Positions 20,701 to 35,700 of a DNA stretch of 64,000 nucleotides are shown in pieces. The translations under genes and the position numbers were made by a program. Each line of letters starts with the position of its first letter. Position 1 is the first letter of the stretch. The DNA comes from Sinohyriopsis cumingii (taxonomy: Eukaryota > Mollusca > Bivalvia > Unionida > Unionidae): positions 128,499,428-128,563,427 of the forward strand of contig CM068838.1 in assembly GCA_028554795.2 (NCBI GenBank), written 5' to 3'. A model generated the notes under the pieces. That model was given only the letters and a program-made list of their open reading frames with translations, searched no databases and had not been told where the DNA came from.

Positions 20701-23700
20701 GATTAGCTGAAAAAAAATCTATTGCCATGTACCGTGAATGACACGGGTATATACGATTACACGAAATGACGTTATATATGGTAAGTTATACAAATTACAT
20801 TATCAGCACAACATTACAAAGCAAGAAACAGGTTCGGAAGTGAACCTACCTGTGTCTGATAAGAATCCTATGGTACTAAATGTTTCTTAATAAAATGCAA
20901 CTTTTTGCTAATATAGATCTCCCATTAAGTCACATGCAAGAATAGAAAATATTTGCATTATACTATGCAAGCCAGAGTTACATAGAAAATATACAAAAAT
21001 AAACGTGGTAATACAATAGTTACAACCTATAATATACCTAAGAAATTAATAAATAATTTGCATACCTCTACAGCCAAATATTTGCAAGTCCTTAAGTAGA
21101 CTGCTTACTGGCAAGACATTCCATAATTTAAAGATTTCATCATATGGTGAGGCATTTATACACAGACAATGTAGTCCTACATTATCTGTGTGCTTGATGA
21201 ATATTGGTTTTTCCCCTTGAAATCACTTTTTACATACGGGATACTATGAACTGAACTCACTGTTTCAAAATATTTGTACAATATGCATAAATCACCCTCA
21301 GATATCATTGTACACAGAAAACGAACCTGACTATATGGATATAATAAATAAAGGGATTTATAAAATTCCATGACATTGAGTTACTTGAAATACTAGTGTG
21401 AATTACTTGAAAAGCAAAAAAAAATTATAGGTAGGTAGATGAGATTGATATATATGTTTGTATATATGTGAAAGTAGAATGGCCAACATGCTGAGAAACA
21501 AAGAAAGAAAAATGAATGAAAGGAAAACTGAAAGAAAGAACTCTGTTAGATTTGGGCAGATTTTGTGTTCAGTTTTGACATTCATTTCTGAGACCAGAAG
21601 TAACATGGACATACCAAACATTCATTGTTTGTGGAGATAATTTAAAGATGTCATTATAAAAAAAATCAGTTGGAAGCATTATATGTAAGAGATAACTTAA
21701 TAAATTTCTGTAACATTTCTGAACTTATTTTGATTGTTATAGTAATGCCGCCTTTGATATTATTGGCAAAGAATGCAACAATCCATGAAGATGGATAGCT
21801 TTTGATTTCAAAACTATATAATGAAAGGAAAATTTATGCATGTTTAATAGAAATATGAAAATATTTCACTTGTAATGTGGAAAAAATATTTTGCAACTTT
21901 TTCATTTAAAAACATACTATGTAAATAATTTTTTGCTTTGAAATGACATTTAGGGCTGTTCCATTAAAACATATATGGAACTCAGGGAAGGCACTTTAAA
22001 GTGGGGTACTCACCCATAGATGCCATTTATAATTTTTTTATCATTTTAATATGAACTCTATGAAATCAGAGTACCAGGCAAACATTTTTTTTTAAAACTG
22101 CCTTCGCTGGGTACCATGGATATTTAAATGGAACAGCCCTTAGTTTCTTTTGTATTTTCATGAATTTATTTTTATCTTCAGGAGATGTACCAAAATATTT
22201 TATAGGTATACATTATACTTGTTTAATACATTTCAGATTGTTTATTCTTTTCAACTTGTCTATTTGTTGAATGTTTGATGTTGATATTGATGATATTATA
22301 CTTTACATGCACTCAGTTAACACAGAAATCGATACAGGTTTGATTGCTGTATAGTAACAATACCCAATTTGCCTTAACAGCTTTTTCTTAAGCACTGACT
22401 TCTTGTTCCTTTATACATTCATTGGTCTTATTGTGATTTATTAATGTCAGCCTGTACCCATCCAGGCTTACAACTTTATCTCACTACTGAAGAGTTACCA
22501 GTATGCAGAAAGTAATCATTACCTCACATAAAATGATAAAATTATGGAATAGTGTATATAATCATTTTACAAGGAAAATCTGAACGTCATGATAAATTTC
22601 ATCATACTTTACAATTATCTTCATAAACTTAATTTTATTTTTTTGCCTTTACAAAATAGTGCCAACAAATACAGAATAGTTACACTGTCATCATAGTAGT
22701 TTTTTCTTGATATTTAAATTAGTTATGACTACAGTGACAAAGTCTGACAGAGGAATTCTTCTGCTGATATAAACAATGTAAGAAATTTTACCAAGGCTGG
22801 AAAAGAAAAGGCATAGCACTGTTGTTTGTTTTTCTGCTGTTATTTTCAATATAACTGTGAATAAAGGGAGGCAATCCTATTTTGTAGTTTGTTCCTTGGT
22901 CTCTTGTCAACCTTTGTAAAATGTAAAGATAAGTACAGCAAAGTTCTGATAACCAAACCGTCGGTCCCTCAAATAGTTGACATTAATTGTGCCTTATGTA
23001 ATGTTTCCATAGGTCAGCAACTTTCAAAACTCAAAAGAACTGAAAGCAGGGACAGAAATGTTTGACACAGTACTTTTGAACTTTTGAAGTCTTATTGTAT
23101 GTAATCAAAGAGAGAAATATTTCCAAGCATTCATTCTATTTTTAACTGTGTGCTTGACAAAATTTACAAGTAATGATAGGTGCAGAGATAGATTTTTTAT
23201 TATATAAGAGTAATAATTAACTAGTCAGAGATTACTGGGAATTTACTATTATATGTGGGATATTCATTTTCTTAAAATAGATTTTGTGGTTGCTTCAAAA
23301 CACCACAAAAGATACAACTTATTTTTGAAGTCTCCAATTCACAAATTGAAGTACCAACAAAATTAATTTATTTTATATTCTTGTAAATTTCTTCATACAA
23401 ATTTTCTTTCCTCATTGATGCTCTGAAACATTTTGCATCGAGGCAAAGATGAATTTTATAGTACTGTGTCATTTGCTAAGACTGAAATGTAATTTTTGTT
23501 TCCTGTTTAATCTTAATATCATCAGTGTCAAGAATTTGTCTTTGATTATTGATTTTCTTTGATTTATTTGTTTCTTTCAAAGTTGCATAAGGGACTATTC
23601 CATTTACCTTTAGCTAAGAGATATATGACAGGGTTAAATTTATATCCCATTTTAGATACATTTTGGATACAGATATAAGCAAAAGAATCAGCTGGATATG

Positions 23701-26700
23701 TACTTTATTTACCGTATATATACATAAAATAATTTTAAAAAATTCTGTCCCAGAACTTATGGTGAAAGTTTTTTTCACCTCTGTGATATGTACCAAAACT
23801 TAAGAAACAAAATAAAGACAAAGGTTATTTTTATCACAAAGCAAGCCAACGTCTTAACCCTTTACCTCATAGAGCATAGTTACAAAGTGCAGCGCACTAT
23901 AAATAGAACACCTGTTACCTGTTTGACTCCATACGCAAAGGCCTGCCTGTTAACTGTTAAGCAGTGTAGTGTATATTACGTTTAACAGTAATTTGCACCA
24001 TTTTACATTTTTGGTACACGTGTATTATGTGTGGAGAAATTTAAGAGTAAAGTCCGATTGTTGTAGCTGTGTAATTATTTTTCACGGAAGAATTTTTTAT
24101 GTGCTTTAAAATCTTGAGAGAACTCGTTCACCGTCATGTCAGTGAGGCCGCATGACCAGCTGTAGCTGCCATTTCTCATGCTTGAAAGTTTTTTGTCTGC
24201 GTCTACATCACTAAGTCATCTGAATTTGATAATTTATAAAAACTAATTGCTGCCTACATCAATATCAGAGCCTTTACCTAAGTTATTGAATCTTTCATAG
24301 TTATGATTCTAATTGTGAAAACTTTGTAAGTAATGAATGAAATCTGCGACCTTCATTTTGGAGAGTGGAGATTACGACCCAGTTACTTTAAATAGCAGAT
24401 ATCGACCAGAATGTAAACAGTGACCACGTGATTTGACATAATTTTCATTCGCAGAAATGAAAGTAGTATCTAATATGGGGTTTTCCCTGAAGGTGGCACT
24501 ACAAAAACCGGTTTAAAATGGCTGATGTTTACAGCAGGCATCAAAAGGCACTTCCATGTGACTGGAGTAAAGGCGTCAAAAGGCGCTTCCATGCGAATGG
24601 AGTAGAGGCGTCCAGGGTCGCTTGCATGAGGAAAAGGGTTAAGCCAACTTTGAATACTTTTAAGCTGTTTTTTTTTTTATATATAAAAGGATATCAATAC
24701 AAAGTGTTTTATTACAGAGCAATCTGACCATGGATGCAAACTTTGAATTCTTTTAAGTGTGATGATTTTTTTTTAATGTACAAAGTCGGCTGAGATATGG
24801 AAGCTAACTTTGGTTCTTTCATGGGAATTTTGAAAATATATTGAAACAATGGAACAATTTTAAAGTGACACAATATATTGCTTCGTGCACAAACATAGAT
24901 GACCCAGCATCGTACAGAAGATTTGGAGAAAATAAAATCATTTGATAAATTCGTGAATTCCAAAAGAGAAGATGATTTCTTGTACAATATGTTCATTAAC
25001 ATGGATGAAATTTTAGTGTACTTTGATCTCATTCCTGGATGGGCTGATGATTAGATGGGGGTTGAAAGTGTGAGAATTAGCACAGAAGGTGCAGATTAAA
25101 AAAATATGACTTTAAATTAGTCCTTGCAGTTTCCACTTCAGGAGATGTATTGCCTGTAATGATATTTTTTTATGGGATGAGAGAGCTAAACAAATACTCA
25201 TGCACTGAAAGAATGGATTGTATGTGTGCAGGAGAAGGGTTGTGTTGATGAGATGCTGCTGCAGTGGATTAAAGAATTTTATCGTAAGTACATGGTTTTA
25301 CATCTTTTTAAAATAAAATTTCAGCTGGAGTGCATTTTCCAACATGTAATTTTCTAATGATCTAAAAGGTGCCCTACAACTTATGACTCATAAAATGATG
25401 TGTCCCAGAACATACAGTGCAAAAAAATATTACTTGAAAAATTAATTTATGGTGCACCAACAAATACAGTGTACCAACATATATGGTAAATACGGTATGT
25501 AGTGTCAGATACGGTTGAGATGGGGATGCATCGGTTGGATATACATGTAGTGTCAGATATGGTTGAGGTGGGTAAGGCATCAGCTGGATATATATGAAGT
25601 GGCAGATAAGGTTGGGATGGAGGAGATATCAGCTGGGATGTAGTGGCAGATAAGTTTGAGGTGGGAGGAAGAAATCAGCTGGATATGTGTAGTGGCATAT
25701 AAGACTTGAAGTGGAGGAGGCATCAGCTGGATATGTATGAAGTGACAGATAAAGCTGGGATGGTGGAGATACCAGCTAGTATATTGTCGCAGATAAGTTT
25801 GAGGTGGGGAGGCTGTCCAACTCTTGAAGTGAAGGTGGCATAAGCTGGATATGTATGAAGTGGCAGATAAGGTTGGGATGGTGGAGATATCAACTGGGAT
25901 GTAGTGGCAGATAAGTTTGAGGCGGGGAGGCTATCCAACTCTTGAAGTGGAGGAGGCATCAGCTGGATATGTATTAAGTGGCAGATAAGGTTGGGATGGT
26001 GGAGATATCAACTGGTATGTAGTGGCAGATAAGTTTGAGGTGGGGAGGCTATCCAACTCTTGAAGTGGAGGAGGCATCAGCTGGATATGTATGAAGTGGC
26101 AGACAAGGTTGGGATGGTGGAGATATCAACTGGTATGTAGTGGCAGATAAGTTTGAGGTGGGGCGAGGCATGAGCTGGATATGTATGAAGTGGCAGATAA
26201 GGTTGGGATGGTGGAGATATCAACTGGTATGTAGTGGTAGTATGACTTGGTATAGGCGAGGCATCAGCTGGATATCTTTGAAGTGGCAGGTAAAACTTGG
26301 GTTAGTGGAAGCATCAGTTGGAGAGATATATATATATATATATAGTGTCAGATAGAATTGGAATGAGGAAGACATCAGCAGGATATGTATATAGTGGTAT
26401 ATAACGTTTAGTTATGGGGGTATGCAGTGGATTGAAGGTGACTGTGAGAGTGACTGTCTGAGGAGCCACCTATATCTCCAAAGGAAGGCAGGGGACAGAG
26501 TTCAGGTGGGAGCCCAAAACCCATACTTGGACAAATTTTACAAAGGGCATAACCCATATCTCCCCTGTTTTTATCTGCCATTGATATGGATTTATTCAAA
26601 TATTAGCATTTTCTTTTGAAGGAGTAACATACCACTTCTCACACCAAATTGCTGGTAAATGGAATAGTTTCTTGTTGAAATTATTCCCATTTAGTGATTT

Positions 26701-29700
26701 TATTTTATTGAAAATTTTTTTATTATACTTCTGCTTATAATTTTATCCACTGTTACATATGTAAAGTAATTTCTGAATCTTATGCAATTATTATACTTGT
26801 TGGTCAAGTCAAAAAGAAGCTTGCATTTTCATTCAAGAACTCACTCAAACTTATCCCAATAATGCTGTGGTTTTAAGCTGAGTGCACAAGATTGTGTTTC
26901 ATTTAAGTTATTACAAAAGGGATGAAATACACAATATCTATTCCCAGGTTTCAACTCTGACTCTTGAAAAAATAGTTTTTCATATTTCATAAAAATGAAA
27001 TTCACTCCATCTGACACAAGATAAAATAAAATTGAGTTCTGTACATTCAGTATCAAAAGACATACACTGTTAAACCTGTTTCAGGCAGTTTACTTTATTC
27101 CTACGTCATTTTCTTGGCAACAATTTTTGTCAAGGAGACATTGGAAACCAAGTGTTTAACGCATGTGATGACCTACAAGATGACCCACGCTGTTATCCAG
27201 TGCAATAGTATTAATGTTTTTGGTGAATTTAATTTCATGGACATTCATCAACCACAGAAAGGTTAAAGAATATTTCTGATTTTACAGTATTTTTCAGATT
27301 GGTAAAGAAGAAGAATGCACTGTCAATGAAAACATGTCTCATTATTTGACATGAAAAATTAGTATCTTACATGGCGATGCAGAAATCGTTTAATAATCAA
27401 CTTTAGCTTCCATCCATCTGTGCATTAGTCCATATGATCATATTTCTCTGTAACCCTTGCACATAACTGAATACTATTTTGATAACCAGGGACCAGTCAG
27501 TATATTCTGCAGTTTGGTGTTTTCATTGTCTTATGGTCCTGGATGTGCCATGCACGCATTTTGTCTCAGCAACTTTATCTTGAGGGTTGCGGCCCTTGGC
27601 AATTTCGTATCTTCAACCCTTATCCATAATTGGATGACATTTGGGAAATAAATTGCTATTAGATGTAGCTGTGCCTTTTAAAGGTTACTTCTTCCAGGTC
27701 CAATATTGATTGTGTTACTTGACTTTTTCCATCAGAGGTCACTGTAAGCAGTAGGTCAGGAAATATTCAACATATTCTGATGCAGTTTGATGTGTTCATT
27801 GCCTCAAGACCAATTCTGTTTTGGATATAATTATAACATTTGGCAGCATCACCAAACCTTCACATGAGATGTTGCTTCAGCAGGCATATCTCAAGAACCA
27901 TTCAATATATTCTAGTGCAGTATGGTATGAATATTGTCTCAGACTTGTTTATAAATATAGTTTCAGTCTTCAGATTTCTGCAAGATAACTTAACAGATTT
28001 GTTGGATTTTAGCCAGATATGGCATGTGGCTTCAAATTGAGCATAAGTTTCCTAAGGGATATTAAATTTCAACCAGCACCTTAATATTAATGAGTCCTTG
28101 AATGAGTTGGATTTCCATTATTCCATGTCATCATTAAAGAAAGTTGTGGCCCTGAATACCATTTTTCTTTTAAACTTTGCTTTTCTAATAAAAGTTCTTT
28201 TGTTGTTGTGGTTTTTTTTACCTCTGAAACAAATGGTAGGGATTGGGGCCCTTTGTATTGCACTCAGCCCTACTAACTCTAGTTTAAAGTTAATGGAAAT
28301 ACTTAGTATTGGATTTGTTTTATAATTTTTATGTGCAGTGTCAAATATATGTTCTTGTAACATCTTAATTCATAACTTAATAACTCAAACATTTGCAATC
28401 AAACATGATTAGTAAAAACATGGATACAATGAATAATTATATGGTTTAAATACTAAATGGATTTGGATACCTGATGTACATTATAATGGAGACGTAATGA
28501 ATTACAGGTATGGCAAAGTAAATTTGGGTTTCCTAGGAGGAAATATTATGGCAAGACACACTGGGTTAAAACGTCTAAGAATGTAACATTGCAAAAAATA
28601 AAAATAATCATTATCACATTGCGATATTATTTATCTAGCAAAGTCTATGTAGTTCAGTGTGGAAGCTAATGCCACCAGAAAAATTTTATCTTATATCATA
28701 AGTAGCAATTAGTTTCATATTGTATAATACATTATGCCTGATAGTGCAGGCAGCTTGCAGCATGTTCTTTTATACAGTATGTCTGATACTGCAAGCAGCC
28801 TGTAGCATGTTATAAAATACAGTATGCATGACTGCAAGAAGCCTGTGGCGTGTTATACAGCATGCCTGATACTCCATGCAACCTTTGGAATGTTATATAG
28901 TAAGCCTAACACTGCAAGCGGCCTGTGGCATGTTATATAATACAGAACCTGATATTGTAAGCAACCTGTGGCATGTTATATAGTATATTTAATACTGCAA
29001 GCATACTGTTGCATGTTATATTATACAGTATACCTGATAATGCATGCATCCTTTGACATGTTATATCATCCAGCATGTTTCCCATGAACACTGATGTAAC
29101 ATACTCTGTTTATGCTTATGTCATAGGACCTTTACAACACTGATGTAACATACTCTGGTTATGCTTATGTAATAGGACCATTACAAGACTCTGCAGTTTG
29201 GATAGATGAGACCCAGACAGTGCTTGCCAACCTTGGCAGAGGCAGACCCTCCTCTCCCATGATATCTAAAGAGGATGAAGACCCTCTTGGAATATCTAAC
29301 GAAGGAAACAGGTGATTAATGCAAGTTATGTCATTTTAAATCTGACAAAATTGGCTCTTTTTCATGAATTGGCTTATTTATAGCAGTGAAATTGTTATAT
29401 TTTCCTAACATGAAATAATTTAATGACAAACACAAAAGCTTAAAGCCCAGAACTGCAGCAAACTTATAATTGTGAAAGATTAGGAAGTGACATTTCTTAG
29501 TTGTAGCTAAGTGATATGCTAAATGCAAATATGAAATAATCACAATTTTAAGTTGCATGTATGTATGTATGTATGTACGTATGTATGTATGTATGTATGT
29601 ATGTATGTGAAGAAAAATAAATTCTGTTTTTGAATGCACATGTTTTGGTCATAAGGCTGCAAACATGATGTTGTGTTAGCTGGTAGGAATTTCAGAATCA

Positions 29701-32700
29701 GACATAACTTTAATGCATATATGTAATGATATCTCTCAGTTTAACATAACAAAAAGACATGGGGCCCCGAGTGGCCAAGTGGTCTAAAGCGCTCACCGTT
29801 ACGGATCACTGCCATCTCACCTCTGTCTGCATGGGTTCAAGTTGCAGGTTCGGCCTATGTTGGTATGTGAGAAAGCTTGCCAGTAGCTTCTTGTGGGTCA
29901 GTGGTTCTTTCCGGGGTTTTCCAGGGTTCTTCCTCCACCATTAATACTGGCCGCCATGTATAGCCTATCTTGTGCTGACAAATGGCGTTAAACCCTACAA
30001 CAACAACAACAACTCTCAGTTTAATGAATCTAACTTTGTCATTCTGCATCAGCAAGGCATCAAAAGAAAAGTCACATGCCTGGTTAATAACAAGCAAACA
30101 GTGTTCTCTTAATCATGTATGCAAATGAATAGCATCAATCACAATTAGATAATCAGCAGATAGTCTTTCTTAAATGGCTTACCTACAAGCATTTTTTTAT
30201 TAATACATGTAATTAGCCTTAAAAGCTGGCCCTTTTGTATCGTACATGTGGTAAGTATTGTTTTAACCTCACGTACCTTTGGAACATTTCCAGGTCCTTG
30301 TATCACATATCAGTTCACTGTAGTACTTGCTAGTTGTATTTAATCTGTTTTTGTGTCAGGAATTAGCAGCTAAAACAGATTTGTAAGTTTATTGAGTTTC
30401 AGCTTTAGGTGAGAAGGTAAGCGTTTAACTGAAATTTGGGATCAAAATTTCTTTTGGTAGTTTGAGTTGAGGGTTTTTGGTATAATCTGGGGAAAATGAT
30501 GATATCATAAAAGGAAATATTTGGGACAAAAACGAAAATTCAGTGTTGAGGGGCTTTCAATATACTGAGGTTTTGATTCTGAGGAGTTTCACTGTATGTA
30601 TATAGCTTGAACCTACATTTGACCAAAGATAATAGCATTGTTTGGATCTTTTCTGCTTTTTTGTAGGGCAAAATCTGAGGAAGAGATGCTTGAACATTTT
30701 CCAGATGGTGAGTTAATCATGGGTTATAAACAGTAAAGGATTCATTGAAATTTGTTATAAGGTAGAAACCTTCCAAATTTCTTGTATGGATTTTGCAAGG
30801 CCTCTATGTCTGTATAGAGTGTGCTAATCTGTATGAACATAACTTGTTACTAACTCTGATGACAACATTTCTGATCCAGTTTTGATCAGAAATGATAGAT
30901 AGGTGTATATCATCAGAATTATTTTGTTATGAGTACAATTCGTGCATATTAATGTGATTTTGCATCTGATTGACTGCGCTTATCACCACATTAGTGACTT
31001 TACTCCTGATCATGTTTTTATCAGACTTAGTAAATAATGTATATCAAGATATATAATGTGTTTTATTATGCATATTAATGAGGTGATTTTGCAGCTGAGC
31101 TTCATACCATTTAAAGGACTGTTTCTCTGACTTTATTTTAATCAGGCTTGGTAAATTGGCTAATATTGCCTGAGGATTGGATGATTTTGTTATAAGTGAA
31201 ACTTTGGCATATTTAGATGTTGATCTTACATCAGATTTTCACACACACACAAGTGAAACTCATGCATATTAATGATGTGACCTTGCATCTGATTGGCTGA
31301 GGTTGTCAGAACTCTTGCAATTATATTTTCAATTAGATTTTGATCAAACATGTTAAAATAGTCTCATATTATCAAGATATTGGATGAGTTGGATTGAATA
31401 CATTAAAGAGGTAATCTTGTATCTGATTACCACAATGGAGACCAAGTTTCAAATGGATGTTGCTTCACCTTGGGAAACTAGCTTTTATTATCATTTTCAT
31501 AGGCCGGTTCTATAATAAGTGAGGTGGGTGTGTATTAATGAGATACTTGCGTATGTTATCCCTCAAGACTTAGAAACTATATTTCTCATCCAATTTCTAT
31601 CAGACTTGGTATATGGGTTGACGGCATCAAGATTTTGGATACTAGATACTATTCATATTAATTATGCTTTTACCTTTAGAAAGAATATTTTATCTGATAT
31701 AGGTCAAATCAGTGTGATATAAACTTTGGAACGAAGTTTTCATAGAATCTGTTCTTATAATAATATATATTCATGCATGATGAAATTGGCAACTGTAAAT
31801 TTATGTAAGCCATGTGAGTGATATCAGGCCCAGGGATCTCCTGTTGCCATGGTAATACTTCTGTTGTTAAGATGATGACAAAAATATGTAGCAGTTATCT
31901 CCCTTGTATTATTGGAAACTAGTGTGGTGAAAGAACTCAGAAATAAAAATGTATGCATCATATTCAGTATAATCCAGTGAATATTTTCCTTAAGTAAAAT
32001 TCTATTTTTCTAGAAGTAAAATGATTACATTATAAGAATTGATGCTTTGAACTGTTCTGTTCTAAAATCAGTATATTCATGTATGTCACCAGGAAGAATG
32101 CTGTCAGAGTTTAAGCTGAGAATGCTATTGTAAAGATCAGAATCCCCATAATTTTACTATGAGAAGCAGTATTTTCCATTGTAATGTATGCATTTGTAAT
32201 GACAAATGATCTTATTATACTATGATATTGTCAAATACTCTTTCACTTAAAACATGTTGTCTCTTTGGTATTTTAAATTTTCTTTTTTACTCTTTCATTT
32301 AAAACAGCCTCTGGAAACCTTGCATTAGAAAACTTTTCACCAGCCTGGTACTTGCTGGAAAATCATCAGCAAGCAAGGTAATATCTCAGTAACAGTAATA
32401 GACTTTAACAGTTTTCATATGTAATATACATCTAGTTTAACAGCCGCAACCTAAATATGCTTCTTTGCTTAGTTCTCTACCATAGAATACATTGGCACCC
32501 TTGCCTGTTATGCCAGGGTTATATTTGGCATTTAGGTTAGTTTCTTGGATGTAGTAACTCCAGCATTCTATGTAGATGTATTTTGGTGATTATCATGCAT
32601 ATCAACCAAATATTGGTCACTGAGATATAACTTTCTCACTCCAGTGACCTTGGTTCAGTGAGTGTTTTAGGCACTGTTTGCAGCTTTGTATATAAATCTC

Positions 32701-35700
32701 TCAGTGAGTACAACATCGCCATACCAAAAATAGGTCAATGTTTTTTGTTTAGGTCAGTTTCTAAGGCAGTGCTTTCTGCAGAGACATACAACTTAGTATT
32801 GGTTGCATCTTGGTGAGTACAACATCACCCTTCCAATTTTTGGCTATTATGACCCATACTATGTGTTTTATTGATTTTAGTTAAGTTTTGCCATTTGGTT
32901 AGTTTCTTTTGGTCACATAGTCCTGCATAGTATGTAGAAGTATATTTAGTACAACATTGTCTTAACGAAAGGTAGGTAACTGTGATGTATATTATATGCT
33001 TCAGTGACTTTGGTTAAAATTTACATTTAGGTCAATATTTCTGAGGTATGCAACTTTATTGGTAGATGCATAGGCCTCACAAAATGTGGTCACTGTAATA
33101 TACATGTTTCATTTCATTGGCTTCATTCCTGTATGTCAGTGGTGCTTAATGTGGTTTATCTGGGTTATTCCTCCACCAGTTATACTAGCTACCATATGTA
33201 GCCTCTCTTGCACAGAGAAATGGTGTTAAACCCTGTAACAACAACATCAACAGGAACATCGTCAGTGACTTCAATTATGTTTTGTATTTATGCCAGTTTC
33301 TTAGGTATTATTTGCCACAGCCATGAAACTTGGTATGTAGGTACGTCTTGATGAGTACAACACTACCTTGCAAAAATGTTAGTTACATTTCATGCATCAG
33401 TGACTTTAGTTATGTTTTGCAAGCGAATTTCTCATGTAATGTTGGTCACAGAGACATGCAACTTTGTGTGTATGTGCATTATGGTGAGTAGAAAGCTATG
33501 TTCACATCATAGCAAGTCTGGTTAAGTTTTCCATCTGTTAGTTTCTCGTACACATTCACTTCAGGTTGTAAATAAGAGGGTAATGGCATGGTATGTTTAT
33601 TCTATGTACAAATTTATTGTTTATATATTTTTTATATTTAAAATGTATTTTTTCACTATCTTATGTCTGAAATTAATTTGACACTATTCTGTGCCATCTT
33701 TCATAAAAAGTATAAATTGAAACCATATATTTTAAAAGTACAGTTTCAAAAAGAATTACTGTATTCTTTGGAAAGTCCAGTTCAATAAGTATGAATTCTG
33801 TAAATTTTAATTCTAAACTAGTACATTACTTTTTATTCCTGGTTGTAGCAGAGTATGGGATCATGCTATCAGCATTTCTCTCTGTTCATCCATCCATCCT
33901 TTTTTCTCCCGTTATCCATCCATCACACTGACATTCCATTCTTTCACCTAAAAGCCATTAAGATTAAAAATTCGGTATACTTATGTATCATGATCAGAAG
34001 TGTCTTGCATACCTCATTCGTAGTTCTATCTTCAAGAACAAGATACTTGCTGAATATTTTAAGTTCTCTGTGACACTTTCTCTTCTGCTGTATCACTTTC
34101 CAAGTAATTTGAGACTAAAGAATGAAACTTCATATATTTCTAAGTCATCATTAGATGGTGAGTCATGTGCCATTTTGGGGAAACCTATCTTCATGGTCAA
34201 AATCATGGCTCAGTATTTTACATTTTTCTTCATACATTCATTTCTGCTCTGTAACTTTCAAAACATTTAAAAATACAGGATGAAACCACACTGCTATACT
34301 GTCTTCTACTTCAGAGTGGCAACTCATTATTTTGAGTTTTCCTTTTAGCTTTTCATTCCATTCTATAGCCGTCTAATGGATGTGTCACAATAGATATTGG
34401 GAATCCTGTTTTCAAGATCAGTGGCTAATTATTTTATGTTTTCCATCACACTTTACATTTCACATTATAACATTAGATTTGTTTGAGGTTAAGGGATGAT
34501 GCCGGATATACTTGTACATTAGTTTTGGAATTTGTGTCACCCACCACTTTGGGGATCATATAATCAAGGTCAGTGTCATCTAATGTTTGTTTTCATCACT
34601 TTTCTTTCAAGTCTACAAGTTTACAACTGTCTGAAATTAAGGGTTGAAATTTTCTATACTTATATATGTCATCCTTAATAGCTTTTCATCCTGCATTCTT
34701 CAGTTTAATTTAAAAGCTGTTTTTGATTAAGAAATGAAACTGAAACTTGGTGTTGTGATACATTGTCATTAGCATGTGGATCATGTGCCACATTAGGTTT
34801 CCTGTCTTCAAGGTTATCATACACCTCAAGGTTATCATATGCCTCATTGCAGTTCCTGTCTTCAAGATTATCATACACCTCACTAAGGTTCCTGTCTTCA
34901 GCGTTATTGTACACTTCATTGGGGTTCCTGTCTTCAAGATTATCATACACCTCATTGCGGTTCCTGTCTTCAGGGTTATCATACACCTCATTAGGGTTCC
35001 TGTCTTCAAGGGTATCATACACCTCATTGGGGTTCCTGTCTAAAGTGTTATCTTACACCTAATTGGGGTTCCTGTCTTCAAGGCTATCATATGCCTCATT
35101 GAGGTTCCTGTCTTCAAGGTTATTGTATGCCTCATTGGGTTTCCTGTCGTCAAGGTTATGGTCATTTGTTATTGTTTTCAATTTCCTTCATGCTTTCCTT
35201 TCCATTCTTTGACATTAGGAACCTTGCAAAATTAAGGAATGATACTTGTTATATTTGTCATTTACCATATTGGGGGTCCTATCTCTGAGGTTAAGGTAAC
35301 AGACGAATATTATAAATTTGTGGATCGTTTTTCCTTCCACTCCATGACTTCTTAGATGTTTAATGAAATGTGATACACTTGTGGATTGTCACTACATGTG
35401 TTGGATTTCATATGTAGGATCATATCAAGGTGACAGGCTTTTCATATTTCATGGTTGCTTTTGTTTCTGTTTTATATCTTGAAAGCTGTTTGAGGTTCAG
35501 GGATGAACCATAATACATTTGTGTTTCTATGTTTGATGGAATCTCATTTGTCGCAAAGATTTATTTTCAAGGCCAAATCACTGATAAGTTTTCTTCCCCA
35601 TTGACTCTAATGGCAATTGATATAGCAGCATGAAACTTGATTACTTTCCCAGACCACCTTGTAACTCTACAGCTTTTACGCAAGAGACATACAGCTTTCA

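Noticed and set aside
21177-21371. Minus-strand frame of 64 residues (starts [13 protein letters not shown])
   Set aside because: No recognisable domain, and it lies within the unidentified 1.4 kb insertion; too little support for a gene.
34705-35062. Open frames of about 100 residues on both strands
   Set aside because: They are translations of the 36-bp minisatellite and have no start context or conserved features.
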